Source: Beroe forskalii (lineage: Eukaryota > Ctenophora > Nuda > Beroida > Beroidae). Taken from it: DNA of 64,000 nt. Numbering within the stretch: the first letter of the stretch is position 1; the number at the start of each line of letters is the position of its first letter. The position numbers and the translations under genes were made by a program. The notes below the pieces were generated by a model. That model saw nothing but the letters and a program-made list of their open reading frames with translations. It searched no databases and was not told the DNA's origin. The DNA is taken from contig WFMF01000166.1 in the NCBI GenBank assembly GCA_011033025.1, positions 186,001-250,000 of the forward strand, given 5' to 3'. Below, in pieces: positions 11,901 through 22,753 of the stretch.

Positions 11901-13178
11901 ATTGAGAATAAAATCAATGATTATCGCTAGTTGCATATAAACACTAAACTGCATCCTTTTCAGGAGGCGTTGGCGTTCACGCAGATGGTTTGGGGGAAGA
12001 CAGTACGGATCGGTGGGTCCCTAACCTGGTTTGGGAACATTGGCTTCATCATCGTCAACTACTGGCCCCCTGGAAACGTTGTGGGACAGTTCCTTGAAAA
12101 CGTCTTCCCGGTCCTATACCCGGACATTCACTGGACCGGACTCCCAGTTTCACATCCAGAAACTCAGTGGAGCTATAACAGTCAGAAGTCGACGAAAGGA
12201 GCACCTCCGATACCCCAGGCGTGGAGTGATAGCGTGCCCAGTAGTAACGATGAAAGAGAATATGAAGGGGAAGATGAGGAGGAGGAGGAAGATTATCTGT
12301 TCAACTCAGCCGGATCTGAGGAGGAACGGAGCTACAGAGAAACTTGCGATGAGAGCACTTCAGAGCACTCGAGTTTGGAGACTCAAAGTGATGTTAGTGG
12401 CACAAAAAGTACTGATAAGTACGATGAATGTGCAACTGATTCAGAGGAGAAGTCTGGTAATGAGTTACATGGAAATAACATCATCAACCAACCTAACACT
12501 AACACCCATACACATGAACAAGAGCAGGACCCACCGTCCTCAGACCTTGGTTACTCGAACAATGCGACGGATGACGACTATGAGTACATGGAGCATCCTA
12601 AGACAAATCAGTATGAAAACCTCAACCCTCTGCTACTAGACGATTCAGCAGGGAGAGAAGTGGAGAAGGAAGAGAATGAGGGGGATCAGTACATGGTAAT
12701 GCACCCCTCCACGTCATCAGACTGTGATAACAATGCCGGCAGCCTCCACGGTGGGGAGCTACAGATGGACTCTGATAATGTGTACGAGGATATAGATACT
12801 TACAGAGAAAAGGACCATGAATACGAAACTTTGTCAAAATTCCAAGTGAAAAAGAGAAGGGCAGGGAAGGAGCGTAAAGCCACGCACTGTGGAAACGATG
12901 TATCTCGAATGATGGTACAGAGTGGGCTGGCTCTGGCAGTTTACCAAGAACCCGAAATGCCAGGAGGAATGGAGGATCAAGAGAAAAGCTCGGGGGATCA
13001 GACAATAGCACCAACAGAAACCACAGCACAGGATTCATTCGATGATAATACCACCTTTATGATTGCACCAGAGCCCGATATTGAAAATGGTCTTATCGAA
13101 GAAGAGTGGGATGAGGAAGGTTACACCAGGAATTCGATTCTAGAAGTGCTCGTTTCTCATGAGATCACCAACTCCTGA
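8973..13178 (+). CDS. CAP (SCP/GAPR-1-like) domain protein with long acidic C-terminal tail
   Basis: Eight exons join in frame to 693 residues: 8973-9044 (ATG, weak donor GTTGGT), 9357-9489, 10686-10805, 10918-11031, 11114-11276, 11383-11522, 11691-11815 and 11964-13178 (TGA). The N-terminus is lysine-rich with no signal peptide; an acidic stretch and a single CxxC (CTMC) follow. The CAP domain spans about residues 180-342: AAHNALRQRHG, KLTSYAQRWG, ETWYANTARRYDY, AFTQMVWGKT, NYWPPGNV and ENVFP. CAP proteins of the GAPR-1 branch are intracellular or membrane-bound and some bind lipid; a similar setting is plausible here because no secretion signal is seen. The four polar cavity residues typical of CAP proteins appear to be lost (see findings). 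The last 350 residues are Glu/Asp/Ser-rich, with tyrosines in acidic settings (DYEYME, VYEDI, HEYETL), and are probably disordered. Confidence 0.85.
12240..13178 (+). other. Acidic tyrosine-dotted tail of the CAP protein
   Basis: This is the coding region for the low-complexity tail. Glu and Asp dominate, starting with an E-rich run near 12260-12295, and tyrosines recur in acidic contexts such as YMEHP, YENLN, YMVMHP, VYEDIDTY and YETLSKF. Such contexts are typical of tyrosine-kinase or SH2-ligand sites; that role is inference. A basic patch (KKRRAGKERK) interrupts the acidity near 12850-12880. Confidence 0.6.
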
Positions 13179-14550
13179 TCATGGAACAGTTGGTCCATTT
13201 GTCAGGCCTAAACAAAACCAAGAGATGTGGTGTTGGAGTGACATATACAGTGTGCCCGCAGAGCAGTATAATGACAGCTCAGTTGTAAAGTTCCAGATAT
13301 TATCGGGTATTATGACAAAGGGAAGTTTATTATAGCTCTTTTTAACCAAAATGTTTATTCATGAGCTGGGGAAAAAAGGAGGATAAAGAAAACGCTCTCC
13401 TTTTACCTTGCTTGGAGACAAAGCCTTCGAATTTGAAACGAATATCATGAAGTTGAAATTAAATTAAAGACCATTCGATTTGGGTCGAATGAAATGAAAT
13501 GATTCATCATTTGGTTTGTAATACTGTATCCCTTTACCAACCAGACAACGACTTGCTCTTTGTAATAAAATTTCAGCTCGATAGTTGTAAGTGTTGAGTT
13601 AGATAATTTTAACGTTCTCTGTAGGGCCTTATTATTGGGGGAGACGTTTACTTCCGTCGAAAAATTAATAGCCCGGTGGTTATTCCAGCTGAAATTTACT
13701 CTGCTTGTAAATAGTGTCATCTGGAAAGCTATTTTGTGGTATTTTTGATTGATTTCTTGATACTCGACTTGAAAATTTGGTTTTGAGAAGCTGTGGCATC
13801 CCATATGGGCACATATTATCAGTGAATATTCGATTCGTTCATAAATTTCTACGGCGGAAATGCAGCACCATTTGGCAGTCCCCTGTTGACTGTTCACAAG
13901 GAATTTTGAAATATCCATCCAAGCGGGCTTATTTTGAGTCCCAAACTGATTAAGGCGCTACAAACATACATTGGAAATGTGGCATGGCAATATCATTCAA
14001 AGCCGAGCACGCGCCGCGCACACCGGCCTACAATTAAGCGCCCCCATGCAGCGCGCGCACCGTCGCGCGCGAACATGCGCGCAAACAACTGTAATGGAAT
14101 GCTACGGCGCGTTACGCAAACGTCCCTAGAAATTGCGACGGTCCCAAATTTGGACACAGCCCATAGGGCGTGTAATATCAGGGAACAATGCACGTCCCCG
14201 TTATAGGAAAAGTAACGAAGAAGTCAATAAATAATTAGTGGAGATGAATCAACCATCGTCGTCGCCAGTTCTGCATACAGTGATGGCTCATGGGCTGAAC
14301 TCTTGACAATCGTGAAGCAGATTGTAGAGCCCCATGCATACTATGACAAATTCATAACACAAACGCTAGAAGAACATCTCATGTTTCCAGAAAATTTCCA
14401 TCAGTTTTGCTCTGAATAACTATACAGCACGTGCAAGCTGCCGTTGCTAGGATACGCAAATTTTGTAGCACAAAGTGGCCGCACGCGGTGCCCATTTAGC
14501 CTTTTCTCGATTAACCACACAACTTTCGTTGCTATATTGTAAACTTGAAA
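13179..14550. other. Intergenic, with a GC-rich patch before the next gene
   Basis: No recognised gene. A minus-strand ATG-initiated ORF of 157 codons (13918-13445) is open but resembles nothing I know and overlaps the 3' flank of the CAP gene. A CpG-rich patch at about 14005-14090 stands out from AT-rich surroundings about 460 bp upstream of the next start codon. It could be promoter-associated or a copy of the GC-rich repeats seen near 33.5 and 57 kb. Confidence 0.4.
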
Positions 14551-15425
14551 ATGCTTTCCAACACGGAAATTCTCAACATCACAGAAGTGATCCTGCTGAT
14601 GTTGATGGTGATGGCGCTGACCTATGTCAGCGTCATCTTGAAGAAGATTCTGGGGGCACTGCGTGCAAGTGCCACTCCAGACAGGGATGAGGATGGGATG
14701 GGGAGGGATGAGGATGGGATGGGGAGGGAGGAGGGGCTTTACGCTGACCAGGAAGCGATGAGGATGAAGAAACTCTTCAAGAAGATGAAGGAGAAGGAGG
14801 AGGTCAACATGCAGGACCTTGAGACCCCGTTTGATGCCTTGGTGGGAGACGAGGAGGCATCCTTGGCAGAGAGCGACCTCGGGCCGAATGAAGCCGAGCT
14901 GCCGTCACCACGGTTTGAGGACGACTTCGTCCTCGACATACCGGACCAAATCGTGAGTCAATTAATCAGTAAGCATTATGTATTTGTTTCTCAGTTCTAT
15001 TCGTTCCATGAAAGAAACGTTCAGTATCTTTGAAACTTTAGGTAGGGATAGTTCTTTCACATAATTTGATTCACATTATTTCTACCATTGTGATCCCAAC
15101 TTAATAAGATGTCTATTATCAAACCTCTCTACAGGAGTCCGACTGGCGGAATGACACGGACCGTTGCTCGGTAGCAGACTCGGTATCTACGATAGGTACC
15201 AGGAGGCTATTCATGGTAAGTAAAGATGGTTTTAATTCTTTCCCCCTTCTCAGCATGACACTCTTAGAGTAAAACCCGAGATGTTAGTTTTAGTTGGCTG
15301 TTGAACATGACTTTATTGATAGAACTAAGAAGTCAACACGTTTCACCATTAAACAATACTTGCAGGAGGATGATGAAGGGGATGCTACAACACCCCCACA
15401 TGATTGGATAGCCTCCTTCGTATGA
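14551..15425 (+). CDS. Small single-pass membrane protein, three exons
   Basis: Exons 14551-14952, 15135-15215 and 15366-15425, all with phase-0 GT-AG introns, give 180 residues starting at ATG and ending in TGA. Residues about 10-32 form one hydrophobic membrane segment (NITEVILLMLMVMALTYVSV) after a very short N-terminus carrying an NIT glycosylation sequon. A basic LKKIL follows it. The rest is a charged tail with a doubled DEDGMGR, a probable coiled-coil stretch (MKKLFKKMKEKEEV) and an acidic end (EDDEGDA). I do not recognise the family. The layout suggests a tail facing the cytosol, but topology is inference. A 23-bp repeat array begins about 35 bp after the stop codon. Confidence 0.7.
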
Positions 15426-15457
15426 GCACTACCAACGGATGACCAACCACACTAAAG

Positions 15458-15575
15458 ACTTTAATCAACCATTTTATGTAATTTTAATCAACCATTTTAT
15501 GTAATTTTAATCAACCATTTTATGTAATTTTAATCAACCATTTTATGTAATTTTAATCAACCATTTTATGAAATT
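15458..15575 (+). repeat. 23-bp tandem repeat, about 5 units
   Basis: Five nearly identical units contain AATCAACCATTTTATG and lie directly after the small membrane-protein gene, probably in its 3' untranslated region or just beyond it. Confidence 0.9.
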
Positions 15576-15577
15576 TT

Positions 15578-15850
15578 AGTACCATATTTGTAACTTTATT
15601 CATCATATTTTTAATTTTTTAGATACCATATTTGTAATTTTAGTCCCCATATTTTTAATTTTAGAAACCATCTTTGTAACTTTAGATACCATATTTGTAA
15701 CTTTAGTCCCCGACTTTTAATTTTAAATACCATATTTGTAATTTTAGTCACTATATTTGTGACTTTAGTCGCCATATTTTCAATTTTAGATACCATATTT
15801 GTTATTTTAGTGACCATATTCGTAATTTTAGTGACCACGATTTGTAATTT
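15578..15850 (+). repeat. Degenerate 19-20-bp tandem array
   Basis: About 14 diverged units of the type ACCATATTTGTAATTTTAG follow the 23-bp array. Because the units are out of step with codons, the minus strand has a long open frame of the KITNMV type, which is an artefact of the repeat. Confidence 0.85.
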
Positions 15851-17301
15851 TATACTTAATTCAAGTAATCTTGAAATTGTGTCATGAAAATGTGATGTAT
15901 TTTGAAACAACTGTCGTTTCCTGCAAGCTTGTGTATTCTACTGAGTAATTCCAATTTGAAAATGAAAGAGATACTATCAAGGCGCTATTTACTAAGTGCG
16001 GTTCCAATAATTTAAGTAAAGATAAAAGGCCAGGATAGACTGGAGCGGTAAAAGACAAGTACTACACCAGCGTTAAAGTCTATCACTACACCGGCACCAA
16101 AAGTGCAGTGAGCCTCAATTGAGGTGGGATCAACGCCCGTTACTAAAAATGTCACATTCAAAAATTCATGAGCAACAGGACAAAGTTGGGACAAAAAATG
16201 GCATTTTACTTCAGCATTTTTCTGCGAAACTAATCCAGTTTTGTCATAAGAGCATAAGGTTCCCTCACTTTGCGCGTGCATATTATGCGTCTAATACTCT
16301 AAAATGCATAATATTCTCAATGCTGCCCGGTAGTTACATAGGTATTAGGTACAGTATTTAATTAGTATGGCTATATGACAAACATGACATAAAGGTTATA
16401 ATATCAAATCGCACATTTAGCTTGGCAGTTGGCACATTTAGCCTTCAGATACACACAAACCAACACACACAAACCAGATCTCTTAGACTCATCGGCTTGA
16501 GTTTCAGTGGCACCTTGGGATGAAACAAGGTCTCACGCATTCCATAAACCGAATTTAGTTGCACTATTCATATACAATAACCTTTCTTGACGCAAAACAC
16601 GTAAGTATGTGCTGATGTCATGGTGTTAATAACCTTGAAATAAAATTTTTATACGGTATACCATTGATCTTTTCATCTAGACCCTTTGATAGTGTGAATT
16701 TAGAGCTAATGTTTAAATCTGTTATCTCAAACCATGGCAGTGCTTAAGCATAGTTTTTAAATCAACCTTGATAAGATGAATAACATAACGTATACAGTGA
16801 CAATGTGGATGAATTAAGTGGTGTTAAAGGAAATGTGATACGCTGTACCAATCTAATAACATCACGATCCTAATTAAAGGACTTGCGTAACACATGTGAT
16901 GTCTATTGAAAGGTAAGCTCTGTATTTCATCAGAGTGAGTCTTTTTTGAGAGGTGATCAACATAATACACGAATACCTATGTACAAGATGGCAAACAATA
17001 TGATACAACATGCATCATACGCACCATTTCCTGAATTTAACACACAGTTATCAATTCATATTACATAATTATTCAATACAAGGGATATTTACATAATGGG
17101 CTATAGAATTAATATTTGATAATGTATAACTATAAATTTGGTTTTCGAAATCTTTGTTTTTCGCAAAATCGCCAAATTTCCTTCCATAAAATATCCCCTG
17201 TAATACTCATAATCTGTTACATAATATATACACACACTACATATTATCACATACATACATACATAGTACATACACACTACACGTACAGAGAGTCGACATA
17301 C
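15851..17301. other. No gene recognised; AT-rich
   Basis: This lies between the small membrane-protein gene and the last visible BLTP1 exon. I looked on the minus strand for the next BLTP1 exon and found none. CA-rich short repeats occur near 16450-16480 and 17225-17285. Confidence 0.4.
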
Positions 17302-19960
17302 CTCTGCTAATGTCGTCTGGAGACAGCCTTGTGAACCACTTGAATATGAAGGCACCGTCCACGCTCCTGAAATTAGGCAGGTACGTCACTGGAAAATACA
17401 CACGCTATATGGCACTGTGTAGTGTCAAACATGAGTAGCAGGAAGCAGGAGTGAGGTCATTATCATGGTTAAATATGGTGAATTAGCTGCGTCAAACCAC
17501 CCACTTTACGCGAGAGAATGTACGTGTCATAATACACTGTTTAGATTGGCAGCTTGGGTTCTTTGAAATGTGAGGAGGGTTTTCACTTTTTGGCCACGAT
17601 GTTCAAATTAGCCGATACATTTCATAGCAGTTGGTTGCAACTCCAATGTAGACTAGTGTGATTGGAACTGTGTTAGTGTCAAACATGAGTAGAAGGAAGC
17701 TGGGAGTGACGTCATTATCATGAGTAAACATGGTGAGTTAACAGCGTCAAACCACCATCTTTACGCGAGAGAATGTATTCTGAGTGTTGAATACACTGTT
17801 TAGATTGGCAGCTTGAGTTCTATGAAATGTGAAGCGGGTATTGGTTTTCACTTTTTTGGCCACGATGTTCTAAACTAGCGGATACATAAGTTATTTCATA
17901 GCAGTTGGTTGCAACTCCAATGTAGACTAGTGTGATTGGAAGCTTTCATCAGCTCTGATAAATCTGTCTCTGAACAGCGAGTGCTCCATTTCCGAGTCCA
18001 ATTTCCCTAAGAAGCTAATAATCGCTACCATTTCGGTGCATATAATTCTTTAGTACTGTTATTTGTTATCAAGTATGAAGTGCCCTAGATATTAATTAAA
18101 GCATCATCATATGAAAAACCTACAAGTACAAACGTTATGATGAAATAGGTAATTAGATTAGGTGTCCTCACTGGGAATTGTCAGGTTTCCTGATATGATT
18201 AAGCATCATGGACACATGAATTCTCTCTAGAAATACGAAAAATTTTAGATTTAATACATTAGTAGTACCTAGGCTCCTAGGTATTTCATCTAGCATTTCA
18301 AATTCAATGCCTATAAACCAGCATTACCATTATCGATTTGTCGTTCATGAAATTTTGAAAGATAAATTTGTTCAATTATTCTCAGACCGTCTTATTCAAA
18401 TGTTGTATAGTTGAAACAATTTAAGACTGCTGAGTGCTCAGTACATAGTTTAACCAATGTGCTGCGGCCTGTGCACTACATACTAATATCATACACCTCA
18501 CTTTTCAGAGTGCATTGTTTCTAGCACATCTCGTGTTAATTAACTTATACACACTGCTGACAATGGAAGTACATTTCTCATGATGTATCATATTATTGGG
18601 TGTTGTCTCACATTATTGATACATCGGAATGGGCGTTTGTGACAATGAACAACGGCAATTGAATGCTGATTCATGATTATTATCAGGGTGATTTCAAACT
18701 TTAACAACAGTTCTTTTCCTCAACTCTTATTTGCAGTTGACAAGTTAAAACTTGAAAATCAGTCAGATCACTGGTGCTTATCGAAGGTATGAGTGAAATG
18801 ACGAGTTACCTCTTGTAATAATGAAGAACTTAATGTGCTAATGAACGACTCGTAAAAATGTACTATGTAGATTGCACAATAGTTATGGCATAGGTACTGG
18901 GTACCGTGTTGGTATAGGATGGTTGTGAAAAATAACGCTTAAAACTTACTGTGGCACTTTGAATGTATCACTGGAGTAAAAATTTACCTGGAATCTTTAA
19001 CTTAGGATACATTACAATATACATTCAGCATTACAACACATGTCTCTACATTTGTAAAATGTATCTTAAAGAATTTTAAAAGGTGTACCTACAGCTGTCT
19101 ACAGACTGCAGTAAGCACAGTGTAGTAATTCGATTAAGGTAGCAGACGTAGGAGGTAGGCATTCACTCTTTTAAAGATATGGTGGAAAGACCTGCCACAA
19201 GGTAGGACAGTGGGAAGTTACATTTTCATTCTTCGGACCTCTATGAGTTCACAGAGGTGTGAGAATGATTAGCAACCCCGCATCTTTCACAACAGTATCA
19301 ATACAAGAATACTCCAGTCCTATCTCTAACAAGTAAACCTCAATATATAATTTCAGGCTTTTCCATTGATACCAATCCGTCAACATTATAAGAGCGTGAA
19401 TATTTCAACACAAACAGCTAATAATAATAATAGATAGTCAAGTAAGCTACTAACCTCAGAGCATAGTCCTTTGTGATGTACCTCAGCTCTCTGAACATAA
19501 CCTTCCCTCCCAGAATCGATACACTGATGGAACCTGCAGAATGGAATGAGATAGCTATAAGTTAGGAACTTAGGTGGATACCAACATGATCTTAATGATA
19601 ACTTTGATGGCCTTGACAAATCCACGTGTGAGTTTATGGTCAACTGACATTCTGTTAGGCCAATGGTAAATGAAAGTGTGTAGGCTAAAATGTCGTCGAA
19701 AAGAATTTCCCTGGAAATATAGGGCTAACTGCAAAAATAATGTATGATCGTTTGAATCCAAGCCCAATTTCCACGATTACTTTCATAACTAACGAACAGG
19801 TCCACTCACCAAACTTTATTTCTGCATCCTTTATATATCCGAGATGCCGGAGAATCCAGGTGAAGATCCATCCCTGGACTCGGGAGTTGTAGAAAGCGAT
19901 GTAAGCAAGCCAAAGACTGGAGATAATGAGGGATACTATGAGGGAGGCAGTTATTGACAT
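17302..19960 (-). CDS. BLTP1: N-terminus of BLTP1 (KIAA1109/Tweek), three exons, rest not found
   Basis: Minus-strand exons 19960-19810, 19533-19455 and 17366-17302 join in phases 1, 0 (after completing a split codon) and 1 to 98 residues. The start ATG has an in-frame TAA 15 bases upstream. The peptide has a membrane anchor (SLIVSLIISSLWLAYIAF), then YNSRVQG, LGYIKDAEI, GGKVMFRELRYITKDYAL and DGAFIFKWF. This matches the highly conserved BLTP1/Tweek N-terminus: membrane helix, YNSR, then the first strands of the lipid-transfer groove (SGKVM.R..YIT.D). The family are giant VPS13-like proteins of about 5,000 residues that move lipid between the ER and other membranes. Only the first 2% is visible. 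The last exon ends at a good donor (GTATGT), but no following exon was recognised, and other genes occupy the next DNA on the opposite strand. Confidence 0.85.
17425..17945. repeat. About 250-bp tandem duplication inside a BLTP1 intron
   Basis: Positions about 17425-17668 and 17671-17942 are two diverged direct copies. Both contain TGTCAAACATGAGTAG, TTTACGCGAGAGAATGTA and GTTGGTTGCAACTCCAATGT. They lie in the intron between the second and third BLTP1 exons. Confidence 0.85.
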
Positions 19961-21589
19961 ACCACTGCACAGTTAGTGGGTGCGGGGGTTCTACGCATTA
20001 CACTCTTACATCATGTCAGGAGATCTTTAGGGTGACAGCACAGGCTACATTCTTGATAGGTTCAGCTATTCGAAAACATGGGTTTAGTGATGGTGGGTAT
20101 ATCCAGATGAAATGTAAAACTTGGATTTTGCACAAGAATTCCAATGTAAATATGCAAATATTGGGATTTGTCGGTCAAGAGGACAGCAACTTTATAAAAT
20201 GTAAAGTATATAATAAATTATGGCAACACACAAGTTTTTATCCACAAAAAGCAAGGAATTTGTCCAATTTCAATCATTCAGTCAGGAATAAGGAATTATA
20301 CTTTTGGATCCGGAGTGGTAAGGACGCATACTTGTGGGAGTGGTTTGGTATGAGATTCGGCGTCCGCGCGCGCGGTTTTAGTTCAAATATGTAAACAAAC
20401 TGAAGCTGGAACGCTCCTGCACGTGCAGTTCACACCAACTTCACCTTCAGAAGCATGCCCTAAATTCTTATCACCAGGAGCAGCTATAATCGAAATACCT
20501 AAATACGTAACCACTCCCGCAAGAATGCCGTTAGTGTGTTTCTCCTGAGCAATGATAACACGGCTGTGTGTATCATACCATACCACTCCCTGATCAATCA
20601 CCCATTATCGTGTAGACCGGATATTTCTGCTAAATATTAGAATGACTGTATCTAACCACTCCACCTAAGATTCTTTATCGTATAATGACCGAATGTAAAT
20701 GTATAATGTACATAATTACGGAATACACACACACCTAACACACTCTTACACACGATAAAGGTACGACATCTATCCTGGCCAAATTTTAATTTTCAGTTTT
20801 CAAAAAAAAACGAAAGGTTTGAAAAAATATACGAAAAAGTTGGGAATTTTTCCTGGGAACCAAGAACGATTTACCTTTCCGGTACCAACACCAATTTTCG
20901 ATAATATCCAACCTCAAGTGGTTAGGATCACGTGATAGCGGTCAGTGCCACACAAGCAAATGAGCGATCAGTACTATGCATCGGACCACTGGGACAAAAC
21001 CTGACAGGCAGACGATAAATTTCCACTCCACTCTTTGGGCTGTCTTTCGATAACTTATCACGTTTACTGGAGGATAGTTCTTGCACCTTAACCCCTCTAC
21101 CAGTCCCCAATGAGCTGACTGCAAGTGCATGATTTTGACGATAAATTGCTTTTGAGTTTGGAAATGCTAGTTAATTTTACGTAGTACACGCCTCACGACA
21201 CAATTCTTATTCATTTGATTATTTCAGCATTCCGGTTATCTGTACCATTTGCTATGCCTATCATATCCAAGAATGAAGAAGTTCCGATTATGATGACAGT
21301 GTAATTGGGCTGAAGTTTTGGTGTTTTAAAAAGCGATAACTTAAAACGTGAATACGATTTTCATAACCCGCCGATGAAAAATTCAGTCTACCATATCCGA
21401 ATTCTCCTAAGGCTCCTTGATATGAGCTATTAGTAAGGGCTATACCAAACATGGGTGTGAAATAAATCTTAATCTGGGTTTGAGGGTTTGATCCGATAGC
21501 ATATAGGTCAAATATATACCAAAAAAAGTTTCAAAAATTTTCGATGCGGAAACCCATTTTTTGGCCACGCCCATTTTGGGCAGTGGCCA

Positions 21590-22380
21590 AAAAATGAATC
21601 ACCGATATCTCAGCTTCTATTTGAGGAAAAGTTATAAATGACCACTCTAACCGAACTAGAATTGTCGGTTTTAGTAGGGTAGAACATGGTTTTAAGGTTC
21701 TATCTCATCCCGTTTCCGAGAAAATCCAAAATTTGGCCATTTTGGCTGTCCGTCAAGCCCAATTTGGGCATATGGGTAGCTTATGAGTTGGAGAACATCA
21801 TAACCATGTAACTCGACTGGAAATGATCGGTTTATGAGGGTAGATCATGGTTTCAAGGCTCTATCTCAACCCGCTCCCGAGATAATCCCCCATTTGGCCA
21901 TTTTGGCTGTCCATGAAGCCCAATTTGGGCGTTTGGACAGCTAATGATATAGAGACCGTCAGAACCATGTAACTCGACTGGAAATGGTCGGTTTATGAGG
22001 GTAGAGCATGTTTTTAAGGCTCTATCTCAACCCGTTCTCGAGATAATCCCCAATATGGCCATTTTGGCTGTCCATGAGGCCCATCCTGGGCATTTGGACA
22101 GCTTATGGGATGGAGACCATCGGAACCATGTAACTCGACGGAAAATTATCGGTTTATGAGGGTAGAGCATGTTCTCAAGGCTCTATCTCAACTTGTTCCC
22201 GAGATAATCCCCAATATGGCCATTTTGGCTGTCCATGAGGCCCATCATGGGCATTTGGAAAGCTTATGGGATGGAGACCATCGGAACCATGTAACTCGAC
22301 GGGAAATGATCGGTTTATGAGGGTAGAGCATGTTTTCAAGATTCTTTCTCAACCCGTTCCCGAGACAATTCCTAAATTTT
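21590..22380 (+). repeat. 160-bp subterminal repeats, about five units
   Basis: Units contain CGGTTTATGAGGGTAGA, CTCTATCTCAACCCGTTCCC, GGCCATTTTGGCTGTCCATG and GGAACCATGTAACTCGAC. The anchor CGGTTTATGAGG recurs near 21829, 21990, 22151 and 22311. Inverted copies occupy 25060-25345. Confidence 0.88.
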
Positions 22381-22753
22381 AGATATTGGCGGACCTATGG
22401 CTCAATTAGTGCACTCAGCTGAGGTACTCAATCTAATGACTAGCTTAGGCATCAAGAGATAATCGGTATGTGACGTAGAAGATTCTAGATCCCAAGTTCT
22501 CCGAGGGATAATTCTCTTCTGCACTGTGGTTAATGCTTTAATGGTGGCTCCAAGACTCGTGATCCGATGAACTCTGAAGTTTTAACAGGTGTAATTGAGG
22601 TGAGTATATGATGAGTTCTCTATACCAGATAATCTTGCAACATTTTCGGCGCATTGTTATCTCAATCAGCTTTTGTAACAAATCAGCTTTTGTAACAAAT
22701 TTAAGACACGTGTCTTACTAGCATAGGAAGACGTCAGTCATAGATTCGTATAA

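Noticed and set aside
13445-13918. 157-codon minus-strand ORF with ATG
   Set aside because: No recognisable domain, atypical composition, and it overlaps the CAP gene's 3' flank. It was left out as a gene but is mentioned in the intergenic entry.
15611-15910. Minus-strand ORF rich in KITNMVTKI repeats
   Set aside because: It is the translation of the degenerate 19-20-bp tandem array and is not a gene.
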